This document shows positions 1 through 8,033 of a DNA stretch of 64,000 bases, piece by piece. Position 1 is the first letter of the stretch; each line of letters opens with the position of its first letter. Both the position numbers and the translations under genes were made by a program. Origin of the DNA: Enterobacter soli ATCC BAA-2102. Its GTDB lineage: Bacteria > Pseudomonadota > Gammaproteobacteria > Enterobacterales > Enterobacteriaceae. The notes beneath the pieces are model-generated. The model had not been told where the DNA came from, made no database searches, and saw only the letters and a list, made by a program, of their open reading frames with translations. The stretch is from contig NZ_LXES01000052.1 in NCBI RefSeq assembly GCF_001654845.1, positions 1 to 64,000 of the forward strand. The letters run 5' to 3'.

Positions 1-111
1 GGGTAGCAGGAAAGTCTGAGTGAACGGAACGATGCCACTAAAATAACAGAGTGGCTTCATACCGCTTAACTGACTGGCATTACAACGCAGGTTGCCGTTT
101 TTAGTATTTTT

Positions 112-143
112 CCCCTCTCCCGTGGAAGAGGTTGGGGTGAGGG
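112..143. repeat. Dispersed CCCTC/GAGGG hairpin repeat, single copy
   Basis: A stretch beginning cccctctccc and ending gttggggtgaggg forms an imperfect inverted repeat just downstream of perM. It is the same sequence family as the larger element at 34477-34617. The rest of 1-161 holds no gene that I can see. Confidence 0.55.
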
Positions 144-161
144 CATCAGACCGCGCAACCT

Positions 162-1226
162 CTACGTTTCGTCGACCGCAGGCACATCCGGCCATGCGTG
201 CACCACCGCCTTAATCAGCGTCGCCAGTGGAATAGCAAAGAACACGCCCCAGAATCCCCACAACCCGCCAAAAATCACTACCGATAAAATAATCACCAGC
301 GGATGCAGGTTAACAGCCTCAGAGAACAGCACCGGCACCAGCAGATTGCCGTCCAGCCCCTGTATGATCAGGTACACCGCGAAGCAACTCCAGAATTCGG
401 TTCCCAGACCAAACTGGAACAACGCAACGCCCACCACGGGAATAGTCACCACAAAAGCACCGATATACGGGATGAGCACCGAAAGCCCCACCAGCACCGC
501 CAGCAGCAGCGAGTAGTTCAGACCGAAGATCAGGAAGCCAATCCAGGTCGCCACACCCACCACAATCATCTCCAGCACCTTGCCGCGAATGTAGTTGGTG
601 ATCTGCTGGTTCATTTCTTCCCAGACCTGCCCGGCCAGACCGCGGTTACGCGGCAGAATGCGCCGTACCGCATTCAGCATCTGATCTTTATCTTTGACCA
701 GGAAGAAAACCATTAACGGAACCAGCACCAGATACACCGCCAGCGTCAGCAGACCAACCAGGGACGCCAGGGAGTATTTCACCACGGAATCCCCCATCGT
801 CATGATCCGGGCGCGCATATTTTCAGCCATCGCATCAATAATTCCAGCGTCCATCAACGCAGGATAGCGGCGCGGTAGCGTGGCGGCAAAATCGGAGAGC
901 TTATTCAACATGCCAGGCATATCGCGGATAAGGTAAATGCCCTGCTGCCAGGCAACTGGCATCACCACAAAAGACATCAGCAACAGGATGCCGACAAACA
1001 ACACCAGCACAATGCTGGTCGCCCAGCGACGAGAGCAGCCGATATTTTCCAGTCGCACCGTTGGCCACTCCAGCAGATACGCCAGAACAATGGCCACCAG
1101 CAGCGGAGCCAGCAGGCCGCTAAAGAAGAACAGAATACCGAATCCGGCAACCAGAATGACGAGCAAAGCAATGGCTTCCGGGTCGCTAAAACGACGCCGG
1201 TACCACTGCATTAACATTTCGAGCAT
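162..1226 (-). CDS. perM: PerM, AI-2E/UPF0118 family inner-membrane permease
   Basis: Multi-pass inner-membrane protein of 354 residues, one longer than E. coli PerM (YfgO), which it matches from its start MLEMLMQWYRRRFSDPEA onward. Hydrophobic segments are visible at about residues 20-50, 66-90, 155-180 and in a dense block from 215 to the end, including the conserved stretch GGLWGFWGVFFAIPLA. The family was named for putative permeases, and the substrate of PerM is not established. The ATG at 1226 is the conserved start. It is divergent from bepA, with 221 bp between the start codons, so the two promoters share that gap. Confidence 0.93.
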   Translation of the reverse strand: MLEMLMQWYRRRFSDPEAIALLVILVAGFGILFFFSGLLAPLLVAIVLAYLLEWPTVRLENIGCSRRWATSIVLVLFVGILLLMSFVVMPVAWQQGIYLIRDMPGMLNKLSDFAATLPRRYPALMDAGIIDAMAENMRARIMTMGDSVVKYSLASLVGLLTLAVYLVLVPLMVFFLVKDKDQMLNAVRRILPRNRGLAGQVWEEMNQQITNYIRGKVLEMIVVGVATWIGFLIFGLNYSLLLAVLVGLSVLIPYIGAFVVTIPVVGVALFQFGLGTEFWSCFAVYLIIQGLDGNLLVPVLFSEAVNLHPLVIILSVVIFGGLWGFWGVFFAIPLATLIKAVVHAWPDVPAVDET

Positions 1227-1390
1227 ACAACCCTTCCCTGAATCGAATGGCGGGAGTGAGAATGTGAATTGTATCTAACTGTCACAAAAAAGACTTTCGC
1301 TTTTTGTATCACTGTAACGATCCGCAAAAGCCTGATGAATGGGATTTTCTTCATGCTGCAACACGGCTACACTCGCAGGGCAGTGGTGAT

Positions 1391-1417
1391 GAACGAAGTA
1401 CGGGTTCGTCGGTCAAA
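1391..1417 (+). promoter_or_regulatory. Candidate sigma-E promoter of bepA
   Basis: A -35-like tGAACGA (1390-1396) is followed after exactly 15 bases by GTCAAA (1412-1417), which fits the sigma-E pattern GGAACTT-N15-GTCAAA apart from the 3' end of the -35 box. Transcription would start near 1424, 24 bases before the bepA ATG. BepA belongs to the envelope-stress regulon in E. coli, so the site makes biological sense. It is a motif match only. Confidence 0.5.
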
Positions 1418-1447
1418 TTAGCACACCCAAAATACAGGACAGTGGTT

Positions 1448-2911
1448 ATGTTCAGGCAGTTGAGAAAAACACTGGTTGCGACACTTATCGCCGCACTGAC
1501 GGTCGGTCAGGTCATGCCTGCTTTTGCCGACTCGGCCGATACTTTGCCGGATATGGGCACCTCAGCAGGAAGCACGCTCTCCATCGGGCAAGAGATGCAA
1601 ATGGGTGATTACTACGTTCGCCAGTTGCGCGGCAGTGCTCCGCTCATTAATGACCCGCTACTGGTGCAATACATCAACGGCCTGGGGATGCGTCTTGTCT
1701 CGCACGCCAACTCGGTGAAAACCCCGTTCCACTTCTATTTAATCAATAACGACGAAATCAACGCCTTCGCCTTCTTTGGCGGCAACGTGGTGCTGCATTC
1801 GGCGTTATTCCGCTATTCCGATAACGAAAGCCAGCTCGCTTCAGTAATGGCGCACGAAATCTCCCACGTCACGCAGCGCCACCTGGCGCGCGCGATGGAA
1901 GACCAGAAACGTAATGCCCCGCTGACCTGGGTTGGCGCACTGGGCTCGATTCTGCTGGCAATGGCCAGCCCTCAGGCCGGGATGGCAGCGTTAACCGGTA
2001 CGCTGGCCGGTACGCGCCAGGGCATGATCAGCTTTACCCAGCAGAACGAACAGGAAGCTGACCGCATCGGTATTCAGGTGTTGCAGCGCGCAGGATTTGA
2101 TCCGCAGGCCATGCCAACCTTCCTGGAAAAACTGCTCGATCAGGCACGTTATTCAACACGCCCACCTGAAATCTTACTGACTCACCCCCTGCCGGAAAGC
2201 CGTCTGTCAGATGCGCGTAACCGCGCCAACCAGATGCGCCCGGTGGTGGTGCAGTCGTCGCAGGATTTCTATATGGCGAAAGTGAGAACGCTGGGGATGT
2301 ATAAATCCGGGCGTAATATGCTTACCAGCGATCTGCTGGATGCGCTGGCTAAAGGCAACGTGCGCGAGAAAAATGCGGCGCAGTACGGCCAGGCATTGCA
2401 GGCGATGGAAGCCGATAAATACGATGAAGCGCGCAAAGCGCTGCAACCCCTTCTGTCGGCAGACCCGAATAATCCGTGGTATCTCGACCTTGCCACCGAT
2501 ATCGACCTGGGGCAGAAAAAAGCCAGCGATGCCATTAATCGCCTGAAGGGTGCAAAAGATGTGCGTACCAACCCGGTACTGCAATTAAACCTGGCGAATG
2601 CTTACTTACAGGGCGGCCAGCCAAATGAAGCGGCGAACATTCTTAACCGCTACACCTTTAATAATAAAGACGACCAAAACGGTTGGGATTTACTGGCGCA
2701 AGCGGAAGCACAGCTGGGCAACCGCGATCAGGAGCTGGCGGCGCGTGCTGAAGGTTTTGCGCTGGTCGGCCGCCTCGATCAGGCGATTTCGCTGTTAAGC
2801 AGTGCCAGCTCGCAGGTTAAGCTCGGCAGCCTGCAACAGGCTCGCTACGATGCCCGAATCGATCAGCTGCGTGGTTTGCAGCAGCGCTTCAAGCCGTATG
2901 AAAAGATGTAA
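1448..2911 (+). CDS. bepA: BepA, periplasmic M48 metalloprotease and chaperone of outer-membrane assembly
   Basis: 487 residues, the same as E. coli BepA (YfgC). Order: signal peptide (cleavage after MPAFA near residue 27), M48 zinc peptidase domain with HEISH near residue 136 and the third ligand in QNEQEAD near 201, then TPR-type helical repeats from about 310 to the end. In E. coli it degrades stalled LptD and BamA and helps LptD mature at the BAM complex. The reading frame stays open upstream to 1304, but the ATG at 1448 gives the family length and leads straight into the signal peptide. yfgD follows after 18 bases and is probably co-transcribed. Confidence 0.95.
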   Translation: MFRQLRKTLVATLIAALTVGQVMPAFADSADTLPDMGTSAGSTLSIGQEMQMGDYYVRQLRGSAPLINDPLLVQYINGLGMRLVSHANSVKTPFHFYLINNDEINAFAFFGGNVVLHSALFRYSDNESQLASVMAHEISHVTQRHLARAMEDQKRNAPLTWVGALGSILLAMASPQAGMAALTGTLAGTRQGMISFTQQNEQEADRIGIQVLQRAGFDPQAMPTFLEKLLDQARYSTRPPEILLTHPLPESRLSDARNRANQMRPVVVQSSQDFYMAKVRTLGMYKSGRNMLTSDLLDALAKGNVREKNAAQYGQALQAMEADKYDEARKALQPLLSADPNNPWYLDLATDIDLGQKKASDAINRLKGAKDVRTNPVLQLNLANAYLQGGQPNEAANILNRYTFNNKDDQNGWDLLAQAEAQLGNRDQELAARAEGFALVGRLDQAISLLSSASSQVKLGSLQQARYDARIDQLRGLQQRFKPYEKM

Positions 2912-2929
2912 TAAAGGAGAGAACAGGTC

Positions 2930-3286
2930 ATGACAGACGCGGTAAAAATCTACCACAACCCTCGCTGCTCCAAGAGCCGCGACACCCTCAGCCTGCTGAA
3001 GTCTAACGGCGTGGATCCTGACGTGGTGCTGTATCTGGAAACACCGCCGGATGCGCAGACTATCCGCCAACTGCTGCACATGCTGGGAATGGGCAGCGCA
3101 AGAGAACTGATGCGCCAGAAAGAAGACCTGTATAAGTCGCTCAATCTGGACGACTCGCATCTTACAGAAGACCAGCTGGTTCAGGCGATGGTTGAAAATC
3201 CAAAGCTGATTGAGCGCCCGATAGTCGTTGCCAACGGCCAGGCACGTATTGGTCGCCCACCGGAAGACGTGCTCGAAATCCTCTAA
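2930..3286 (+). CDS. yfgD: ArsC-like thioredoxin-fold protein YfgD
   Basis: 118 residues, related end to end to E. coli YfgD (119). It belongs to the ArsC/Spx/YffB thioredoxin-fold family. The likely redox Cys13 sits in NPRCSKSR, and the C-terminal VVANGQARIGRPPE is typical of glutaredoxin-dependent arsenate reductases. Arsenate reduction is inferred from the family; no ars genes are nearby. A good ribosome-binding site (aaggagag, 2914-2921) precedes the ATG. Its stop overlaps the convergent stop of the next gene by three bases. Confidence 0.92.
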   Translation: MTDAVKIYHNPRCSKSRDTLSLLKSNGVDPDVVLYLETPPDAQTIRQLLHMLGMGSARELMRQKEDLYKSLNLDDSHLTEDQLVQAMVENPKLIERPIVVANGQARIGRPPEDVLEIL

Positions 3287-4107
3287 TCTTTACGCCGCAG
3301 TGCTTCGAGAAAGGCCTGCGGCGTACAATCCCCCAGCTTTTTCTGCGTTTTCCCCTGGTTGTAGAAATCACACATCTGGATCAGGAGCTGCCCGGCCGGC
3401 TCAACATTCACCCGCGGAATAAGCTCCCCTAACGGAACCGCCACCTGCACGGCATTGTGTTTTGCCGCATGGGCCTTCACCGCGATATCGCGCCCGGGCA
3501 GAGCGACCTCAAAACCAAAAGTCTCAAGAGATTGTATATCAGCCGGACAGGCATCCAGCAGCGCCAGCACCCAGTTCGTCAGCAGCTGGGGTGAAACACC
3601 GGCGTAAAGGCGGGCATACAGCCATCCGCTCACAGGCTCACGCGCCCACAGCAGATGTTGCTCTCCTCCGTCATCCATATGCAGCGATAACGGCTGATGG
3701 TGCAATGCCAGCTGCCGGGGCACAATACCGGCCTTTAGCGCCTTTTTTCCCTGCAAGGGCGCGTTTCTGGTTTTTGCCGACGCGGGTTTCAGGTAGCGGT
3801 TCAGCGTGGCGCGAGAAACGGCAATCCCCAGCCCTTCATTGACCAGAAGGAGTAACTCATCAAGGGGGGCGCCAGTAGTATCACGAAGACAATTCACCAG
3901 TAAAACCTGATCTTGTCTCATCGCTTTGTGTATCACTTTTGGTGTGGTGTGATTATCTGAAACCTGCTCACGATTACGCCAGCGCCTGACGGTTGTCACA
4001 GAGATCCCAAGCTCGGTAGCCAGCTCCCTGTCGCTTTTATCAGACTGCTGAAGATAGCGGCGAATACGCGGTGTGGTTGTGGCGTTGGCGTGCAGTTTGA
4101 TTTCCAT
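3283..4107 (-). CDS. Transposase-derived HTH protein with degenerate integrase-like domain, possible regulator
   Basis: 274 residues. Two helix-turn-helix segments are visible, at about residues 27-46 (RELATELGISVTTVRRWRN) and 80-107 (LDELLLLVNEGLGIAVSRATLNRYL). This is the double-HTH front end of IS481/IS3-type transposases. After a linker come remnants of an RNase-H-like integrase core: LHMDD near 143-146 (first acidic residue) and a C-terminal tail FYNQGKTQKKLGDCTPQAFLEA like that after the catalytic Glu. No convincing full D-D-E set remains and no terminal inverted repeats were seen. It is divergent from the PTS/asparaginase operon, so a regulatory role is inferred. The ATG at 4107 was preferred to a TTG at 4140, which has no better ribosome-binding site. 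Confidence 0.7.
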   Translation of the reverse strand: MEIKLHANATTTPRIRRYLQQSDKSDRELATELGISVTTVRRWRNREQVSDNHTTPKVIHKAMRQDQVLLVNCLRDTTGAPLDELLLLVNEGLGIAVSRATLNRYLKPASAKTRNAPLQGKKALKAGIVPRQLALHHQPLSLHMDDGGEQHLLWAREPVSGWLYARLYAGVSPQLLTNWVLALLDACPADIQSLETFGFEVALPGRDIAVKAHAAKHNAVQVAVPLGELIPRVNVEPAGQLLIQMCDFYNQGKTQKKLGDCTPQAFLEALRRKD

Positions 4108-4172
4108 CGCGAGAGTTCCAGTTAATTTTCTTATAACCAATCTGATGAGATTTATATTACCTCAGCGAATAC

Positions 4173-4192
4173 AATGTGACCGATTTCACCTT
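4173..4192 (+). promoter_or_regulatory. Candidate CRP site upstream of the PTS IIC operon
   Basis: TGTGA-ccgatt-TCACC at 4175-4190 matches the CRP consensus TGTGA-N6-TCACA at nine of ten conserved bases. It lies in the 159-bp divergent gap, about 77 bp before the IIC start codon. CRP control would suit a carbon-source uptake operon. Confidence 0.55.
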
Positions 4193-4266
4193 TCACTCAC
4201 CTCGCTTCACTGATAATCCACAGACATAACATAAACAACACTACTCAATCTTGTACGGAGTTCACA

Positions 4267-5586
4267 ATGAACAATGTTCTGGGATTTCTTGAAGCAAAAC
4301 TGATGCCGCTGGCAGCAAAAACGGCACAGCAGCGTCATCTTGGGGCCATTCGCGGTGCCTACGTTTCATTCATGCCGTTTATCATCGTTGGCTCAATACT
4401 GCTGGTGATCTCGTCGTTCCCGAATCAAACCTATCAGCACTTTATGGCGCAGGCCTTTGGTGAGAGCTGGAGCGCGATTATCGAAATCCCGTTCAATGCG
4501 GTGTTCTCGACCATGTCGTTGTTCATTAGCTTCCTGGTCGCCTTCCGCCTGGCCGAACACTACGGTGAAGACCGCATCTCTTGCGGTATTCTGGCGCTGG
4601 TGGCATTCCTGATCCTGACGCCGTTTATTAAGGTGGCTGAAAACGGCGGTATTACTGTAATACCGGTGGAGTGGATAGGCAGTAAGGGGCTGTTTGTGGC
4701 GATGATCGGCTCGCTGCTGTGGACGGAACTGTTCTGCTGGCTGAAGCGCAAAAATCTGGTCATCAAAATGCCAGATGGTGTGCCACCTGCGGTGCAGGAG
4801 TCGTTTGCGGCGCTGATCCCGGCCCTGCTGGTCATGATTCTGGTGCTGGTTATCCGCATCGTCTTCGAAAACACCCACTACCACACCATTCATCAGTTTA
4901 TTTACGAGGTCGTTGCCACGCCGGTGCGCCACTACGGCACGTCCTACTTTGGCGCGCTGATGACGGTGTTCAGTATCACTATCCTGTGGTCAGTGGGCAT
5001 TAACTCCGGCTCGATGATCAACGGCATTATTCGCCCGCTGTGGATGGAGAACCAGACCGATAACATCGCCGCTATCCAGGCGGGTACAACCCCGCCGCAC
5101 ATTATTACCGAACAGTTTTTTGACATGATCTGGATGGGTGGCGCAGGCGCAACCCTGTCGCTGGTGATAGCCATGCTGATTTTCGCCCGCAGTAAAAACA
5201 TGCGCGAAGTGGCCCGGCTTGGCGCAGGGGCCTCGGTGTTCAACATTAACGAACCGATCCTGTTTGGCCTGCCGGTCATCATGAACCCCATCATGCTTAT
5301 CCCTTTCAATCTTGTCCCGCTGGTGCTGGTCACCGTGCAGTATGCGGCGATGAAAATCGGTGCGGTTGCCGTCACCACCGGGGTCTTTATCCCCTGGACG
5401 CTGCCACCCGTCATCAGCGGTTTTATCGTCACCGGACATCTCAGTGGCAGCGTCATGCAGCTTATCAACTTGCTGATCGGCGCAATGCTGTACCTGCCTT
5501 TCATGCGTATCGTGGATAAACAGTACCGCGCGGCGGAAATTGCCACCCTTACGCAACCCGAAACCACGCTGGCTAAACAGGAGTAA
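4267..5586 (+). CDS. PTS IIC permease, lactose/cellobiose/diacetylchitobiose family
   Basis: 439-residue polytopic membrane protein resembling ChbC/CelB-type IIC subunits. Family landmarks are MPDGVPPAVQESFAAL (near 168-183), ITEQFFDMIWMGGAGATLSL (near 279-298) and FNINEPILFGLPVIMNP (near 324-340), the conserved NEP region associated with sugar binding. IIC carries the sugar across the membrane while IIB phosphorylates it. No IIA or IIB gene is present, so the subunits must come from elsewhere or the protein acts alone. ATG at 4267 with ggag at 4256-4259. First gene of a three-gene operon, 3 bases ahead of the next start. The associated enzymes suggest a glycosylated amino acid or glycopeptide, not a plain disaccharide; this is inference. 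Confidence 0.85.
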   Translation: MNNVLGFLEAKLMPLAAKTAQQRHLGAIRGAYVSFMPFIIVGSILLVISSFPNQTYQHFMAQAFGESWSAIIEIPFNAVFSTMSLFISFLVAFRLAEHYGEDRISCGILALVAFLILTPFIKVAENGGITVIPVEWIGSKGLFVAMIGSLLWTELFCWLKRKNLVIKMPDGVPPAVQESFAALIPALLVMILVLVIRIVFENTHYHTIHQFIYEVVATPVRHYGTSYFGALMTVFSITILWSVGINSGSMINGIIRPLWMENQTDNIAAIQAGTTPPHIITEQFFDMIWMGGAGATLSLVIAMLIFARSKNMREVARLGAGASVFNINEPILFGLPVIMNPIMLIPFNLVPLVLVTVQYAAMKIGAVAVTTGVFIPWTLPPVISGFIVTGHLSGSVMQLINLLIGAMLYLPFMRIVDKQYRAAEIATLTQPETTLAKQE

Positions 5587-5589
5587 AGC

Positions 5590-6546
5590 ATGTGGGGAAT
5601 TATCGCAACCTGGCGAATGGCGCTTGAAGGGGTAACGGAGTCTGCGTCTGCGCTGGCTGCGGGGAAACCGGTGGCAACAGCGGTAGTGGATGCTGTCGCC
5701 ACCGTAGAGGACTTCCCGTTTTATAAATCCGTCGGCTATGGCGGGCTTCCCACGGAGAATGGCGAAGTGGAACTCGACGCCGCATACATGGACGGCGATT
5801 CGCTGGCCTTTGGTGCCGTGGGTAATCTGGTGGATATTGCCAACCCGGTGCGCGTCGCTCACGCATTAAGCCGCCAGCGCTATAACAGCCTGCTGGTTGG
5901 CCAGGGCGCGCGCGAGTGGGCTCTGAGCCAGGGCTTTTCCGACAAAACCATGCTGACCGACCGCGCTATGCAGCATTACCGCAAACGCTGCCGCGAAACG
6001 CTGGATAAGGGCTTAAGCCCGTACGATGGCCACGATACCGTCGGCATTATCGGCCTGGATAAACAGGGTTCGATGAGCGTGGCGACCTCCACCAGCGGCC
6101 TGTTTATGAAAAAGCGTGGCCGCATTGGTGATTCACCCATCATTGGCTCCGGCTTTTACTGTGACAGTGAAACCGGTGCCGCCACCGCTACCGGCGTGGG
6201 TGAAGATCTGATGAAAGGCTGCACCAGCTACGAAATTGTGCGCCGGATGGCGCAGGGAATGTCACCGCAACAGGCGGCAGACTCGGTGGTCTTTGAGCTG
6301 GAAGATAAGCTGATGTCTCGCTTTGGCCGTGTGGGGGACCTCTCCGTCGTCTGCATGAATAACAAAGGCGAATTCGGCGCAGCCACCAATATCAAAACCT
6401 TTTCGTTCGTGGTGGCCACCGCCCGCCAGCCGCTCACAGTGTTTCGCACCGAGCGGCTACGGGAGAAAACCCATTATCACGCCGTCGATGACGACTGGAT
6501 GCAGGCTTATGCCGAGCGTATTCGCGCCCCGATTGAGGAAGAATGA
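5590..6546 (+). CDS. N4-(beta-N-acetylglucosaminyl)-L-asparaginase (glycosylasparaginase) family Ntn hydrolase
   Basis: 318 residues. The autoprocessing motif GHDTVG is clear: cleavage before Thr150 would free the N-terminal nucleophile of the beta chain, as in glycosylasparaginases, which cut the GlcNAc-Asn bond. Other family landmarks are FPFYKSVGYGGLP (near 42-54), TSTSGLFMKKRGRIGDSPIIG (167-187, binding-loop region) and GAATATGVGEDLMKG. No signal peptide, so it acts in the cytoplasm, unlike the exported Flavobacterium enzyme. This fits substrate brought in by the upstream PTS permease. A plain isoaspartyl peptidase is less likely because the GRIGDSP region is of glycosylasparaginase type. 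Its stop overlaps the next start by four bases. Confidence 0.85.
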   Translation: MWGIIATWRMALEGVTESASALAAGKPVATAVVDAVATVEDFPFYKSVGYGGLPTENGEVELDAAYMDGDSLAFGAVGNLVDIANPVRVAHALSRQRYNSLLVGQGAREWALSQGFSDKTMLTDRAMQHYRKRCRETLDKGLSPYDGHDTVGIIGLDKQGSMSVATSTSGLFMKKRGRIGDSPIIGSGFYCDSETGAATATGVGEDLMKGCTSYEIVRRMAQGMSPQQAADSVVFELEDKLMSRFGRVGDLSVVCMNNKGEFGAATNIKTFSFVVATARQPLTVFRTERLREKTHYHAVDDDWMQAYAERIRAPIEEE

Positions 6547-7970
6547 TGATCACCTGGCAACTCATAACCACCCTTTCACAGGCTAAGCCACAGAGTCACC
6601 TGATTGCCTGTTCGTCCTGTTCACAGCTGCCGGACACGGCGCTTATCGCTGAAATGCGTGAACAGAAAACCGTCGCAGATACCCGTTTTAGTTGCACCCC
6701 GTTTTCCCGGATAACCCTACTGCCAGAGGCTTTGTGGAACGACGCGCTGACCGGGGGCTTACTTGCCGCACTGCGCCCCCTTTTCGCCGCCCCTGTCAGC
6801 CGTGAGGTGGTGCTTGATGTGACGAACATCCACGATACGGTCCTGGCGCAGGTGCTCCTGTTTCTCTTTAATCAGGCCCATTCCCTGAGCGATTTGCAGC
6901 TGAAGAAAACCGACGAAACCGCCGTCCGCCTTTGCCACATTACTGCTCTCTGTCGACCGGAACAGCAGGCAAGCCTGGAAACATTCTTCCGCCAGCAGCA
7001 GGCCGTTGCGCAGGGCATGGTCGCCGCAAGACGCCTAGCCGACCTTCCATCCGATCGTTGTACCCCACAGTTTATGGTCGAAGAGGCGCAGAAACTGTGT
7101 GCCGCCTTCCCTGCCCTGCACTGCGAGGTGCTTGATGAACGGCAGATCGTGGCGCAAGGTCTGGGGCTGCTGCACGCTGTTGGCAAAGGCGCTACCTGCC
7201 CGCCGCGTCTGCTGGCCATCCACTATAACGGTGTGCCTGACGGCCCGGTGCGCTGCTACGTGGGCAAAGGCATTACGTTTGATACCGGCGGCCTGTGGCT
7301 GAAAGAAGGCGCGGGCATGTACACCATGAAGTACGACATGTGCGGCGCGGCAAACGTGCTGGGTTTGATGCTCAGCGTGGCAGAGCTGGGCCTACCCGTT
7401 CGGATCATGGGCGTGCTGGCCCTGGCAGAAAACGCCATTGGTCCGGACGCCATGCAGCCCGGCACGGTAGCGACAGCCTGCAACGGCACCACGGTGGAAA
7501 TCAACAATACCGATGCTGAAGGGCGACTGGTGCTGGCAGATGCTATCGCCTGGGCCAGCAAGCGCCATCCGCAGGCGCGCTATATTATTGATATGGCAAC
7601 GCTAACGGGGGCAGTGGTGAAAGCGCTGGGGTATGAATTGAGTGGGTTGATGACGCAGGATGAGCCATTACGCCATGCGCTTACCCGGGCAGGTCAAAAG
7701 AGCGGCGATGAAGTATGGTCGCTGCCGCTGGATGCGCGGCTGAAAAAGCAGACCGACAGTGCCATTGCCGATCTGTGCAACACGCCTACCAACAACGCGG
7801 CGATTAGCGCGTCGGCGGCCTGGCTGCTGCACCACTTCTGCCCGCCGACGATCCCGTGGGCACATCTGGATATTAGCGGTACGGCGTTGTGGCGTGAGAA
7901 TGGGCGGAGCGTGGCATCGGGCAGGCCGATTCCGCTGCTCATGGAGCACTTGTTGGGGGATAGTGCCTGA
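6543..7970 (+). CDS. Leucyl aminopeptidase family (M17) metallopeptidase
   Basis: 475 residues, cytoplasmic. The M17 catalytic domain is intact: GKGITFDTGG (241-250), MKYDMCGAAN (262-271) and the family signature NTDAEGRL (322-329), supplying the Lys, Asp and Glu ligands for two divalent metals. The N-terminal domain is divergent from PepA. It may start at 6543 or at the ATG at 6546; both share the GA-rich ribosome-binding region within the previous gene. Tight coupling to the glycosylasparaginase suggests the two act in sequence on an imported glycosylated peptide, with this enzyme removing N-terminal residues. That pairing is inference. It is distinct from the housekeeping pepA, which is not in this window. 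Confidence 0.88.
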   Translation: MMITWQLITTLSQAKPQSHLIACSSCSQLPDTALIAEMREQKTVADTRFSCTPFSRITLLPEALWNDALTGGLLAALRPLFAAPVSREVVLDVTNIHDTVLAQVLLFLFNQAHSLSDLQLKKTDETAVRLCHITALCRPEQQASLETFFRQQQAVAQGMVAARRLADLPSDRCTPQFMVEEAQKLCAAFPALHCEVLDERQIVAQGLGLLHAVGKGATCPPRLLAIHYNGVPDGPVRCYVGKGITFDTGGLWLKEGAGMYTMKYDMCGAANVLGLMLSVAELGLPVRIMGVLALAENAIGPDAMQPGTVATACNGTTVEINNTDAEGRLVLADAIAWASKRHPQARYIIDMATLTGAVVKALGYELSGLMTQDEPLRHALTRAGQKSGDEVWSLPLDARLKKQTDSAIADLCNTPTNNAAISASAAWLLHHFCPPTIPWAHLDISGTALWRENGRSVASGRPIPLLMEHLLGDSA

Positions 7971-7977
7971 ATGTTAA

Positions 7978-8024
7978 GCCGGGTGGCGGGTTTTCGTAGG
8001 CCCGGTAAGCGCAGCGCCACCGGG
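7978..8024. repeat. REP-type palindrome pair
   Basis: gccgggtggcg and, after 25 bases, cgccaccgggc pair as an imperfect inverted repeat with the REP core aggcccggtaagcgcag between. It lies between the convergent aminopeptidase and hda genes and can end or stabilise both transcripts. Confidence 0.75.
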
Positions 8025-8033
8025 CGAGCAAAC

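Noticed and set aside
3283..4140. Intact insertion sequence
   Set aside because: The protein has transposase ancestry, but no terminal inverted repeats or target duplication could be found, and the catalytic triad looks incomplete.
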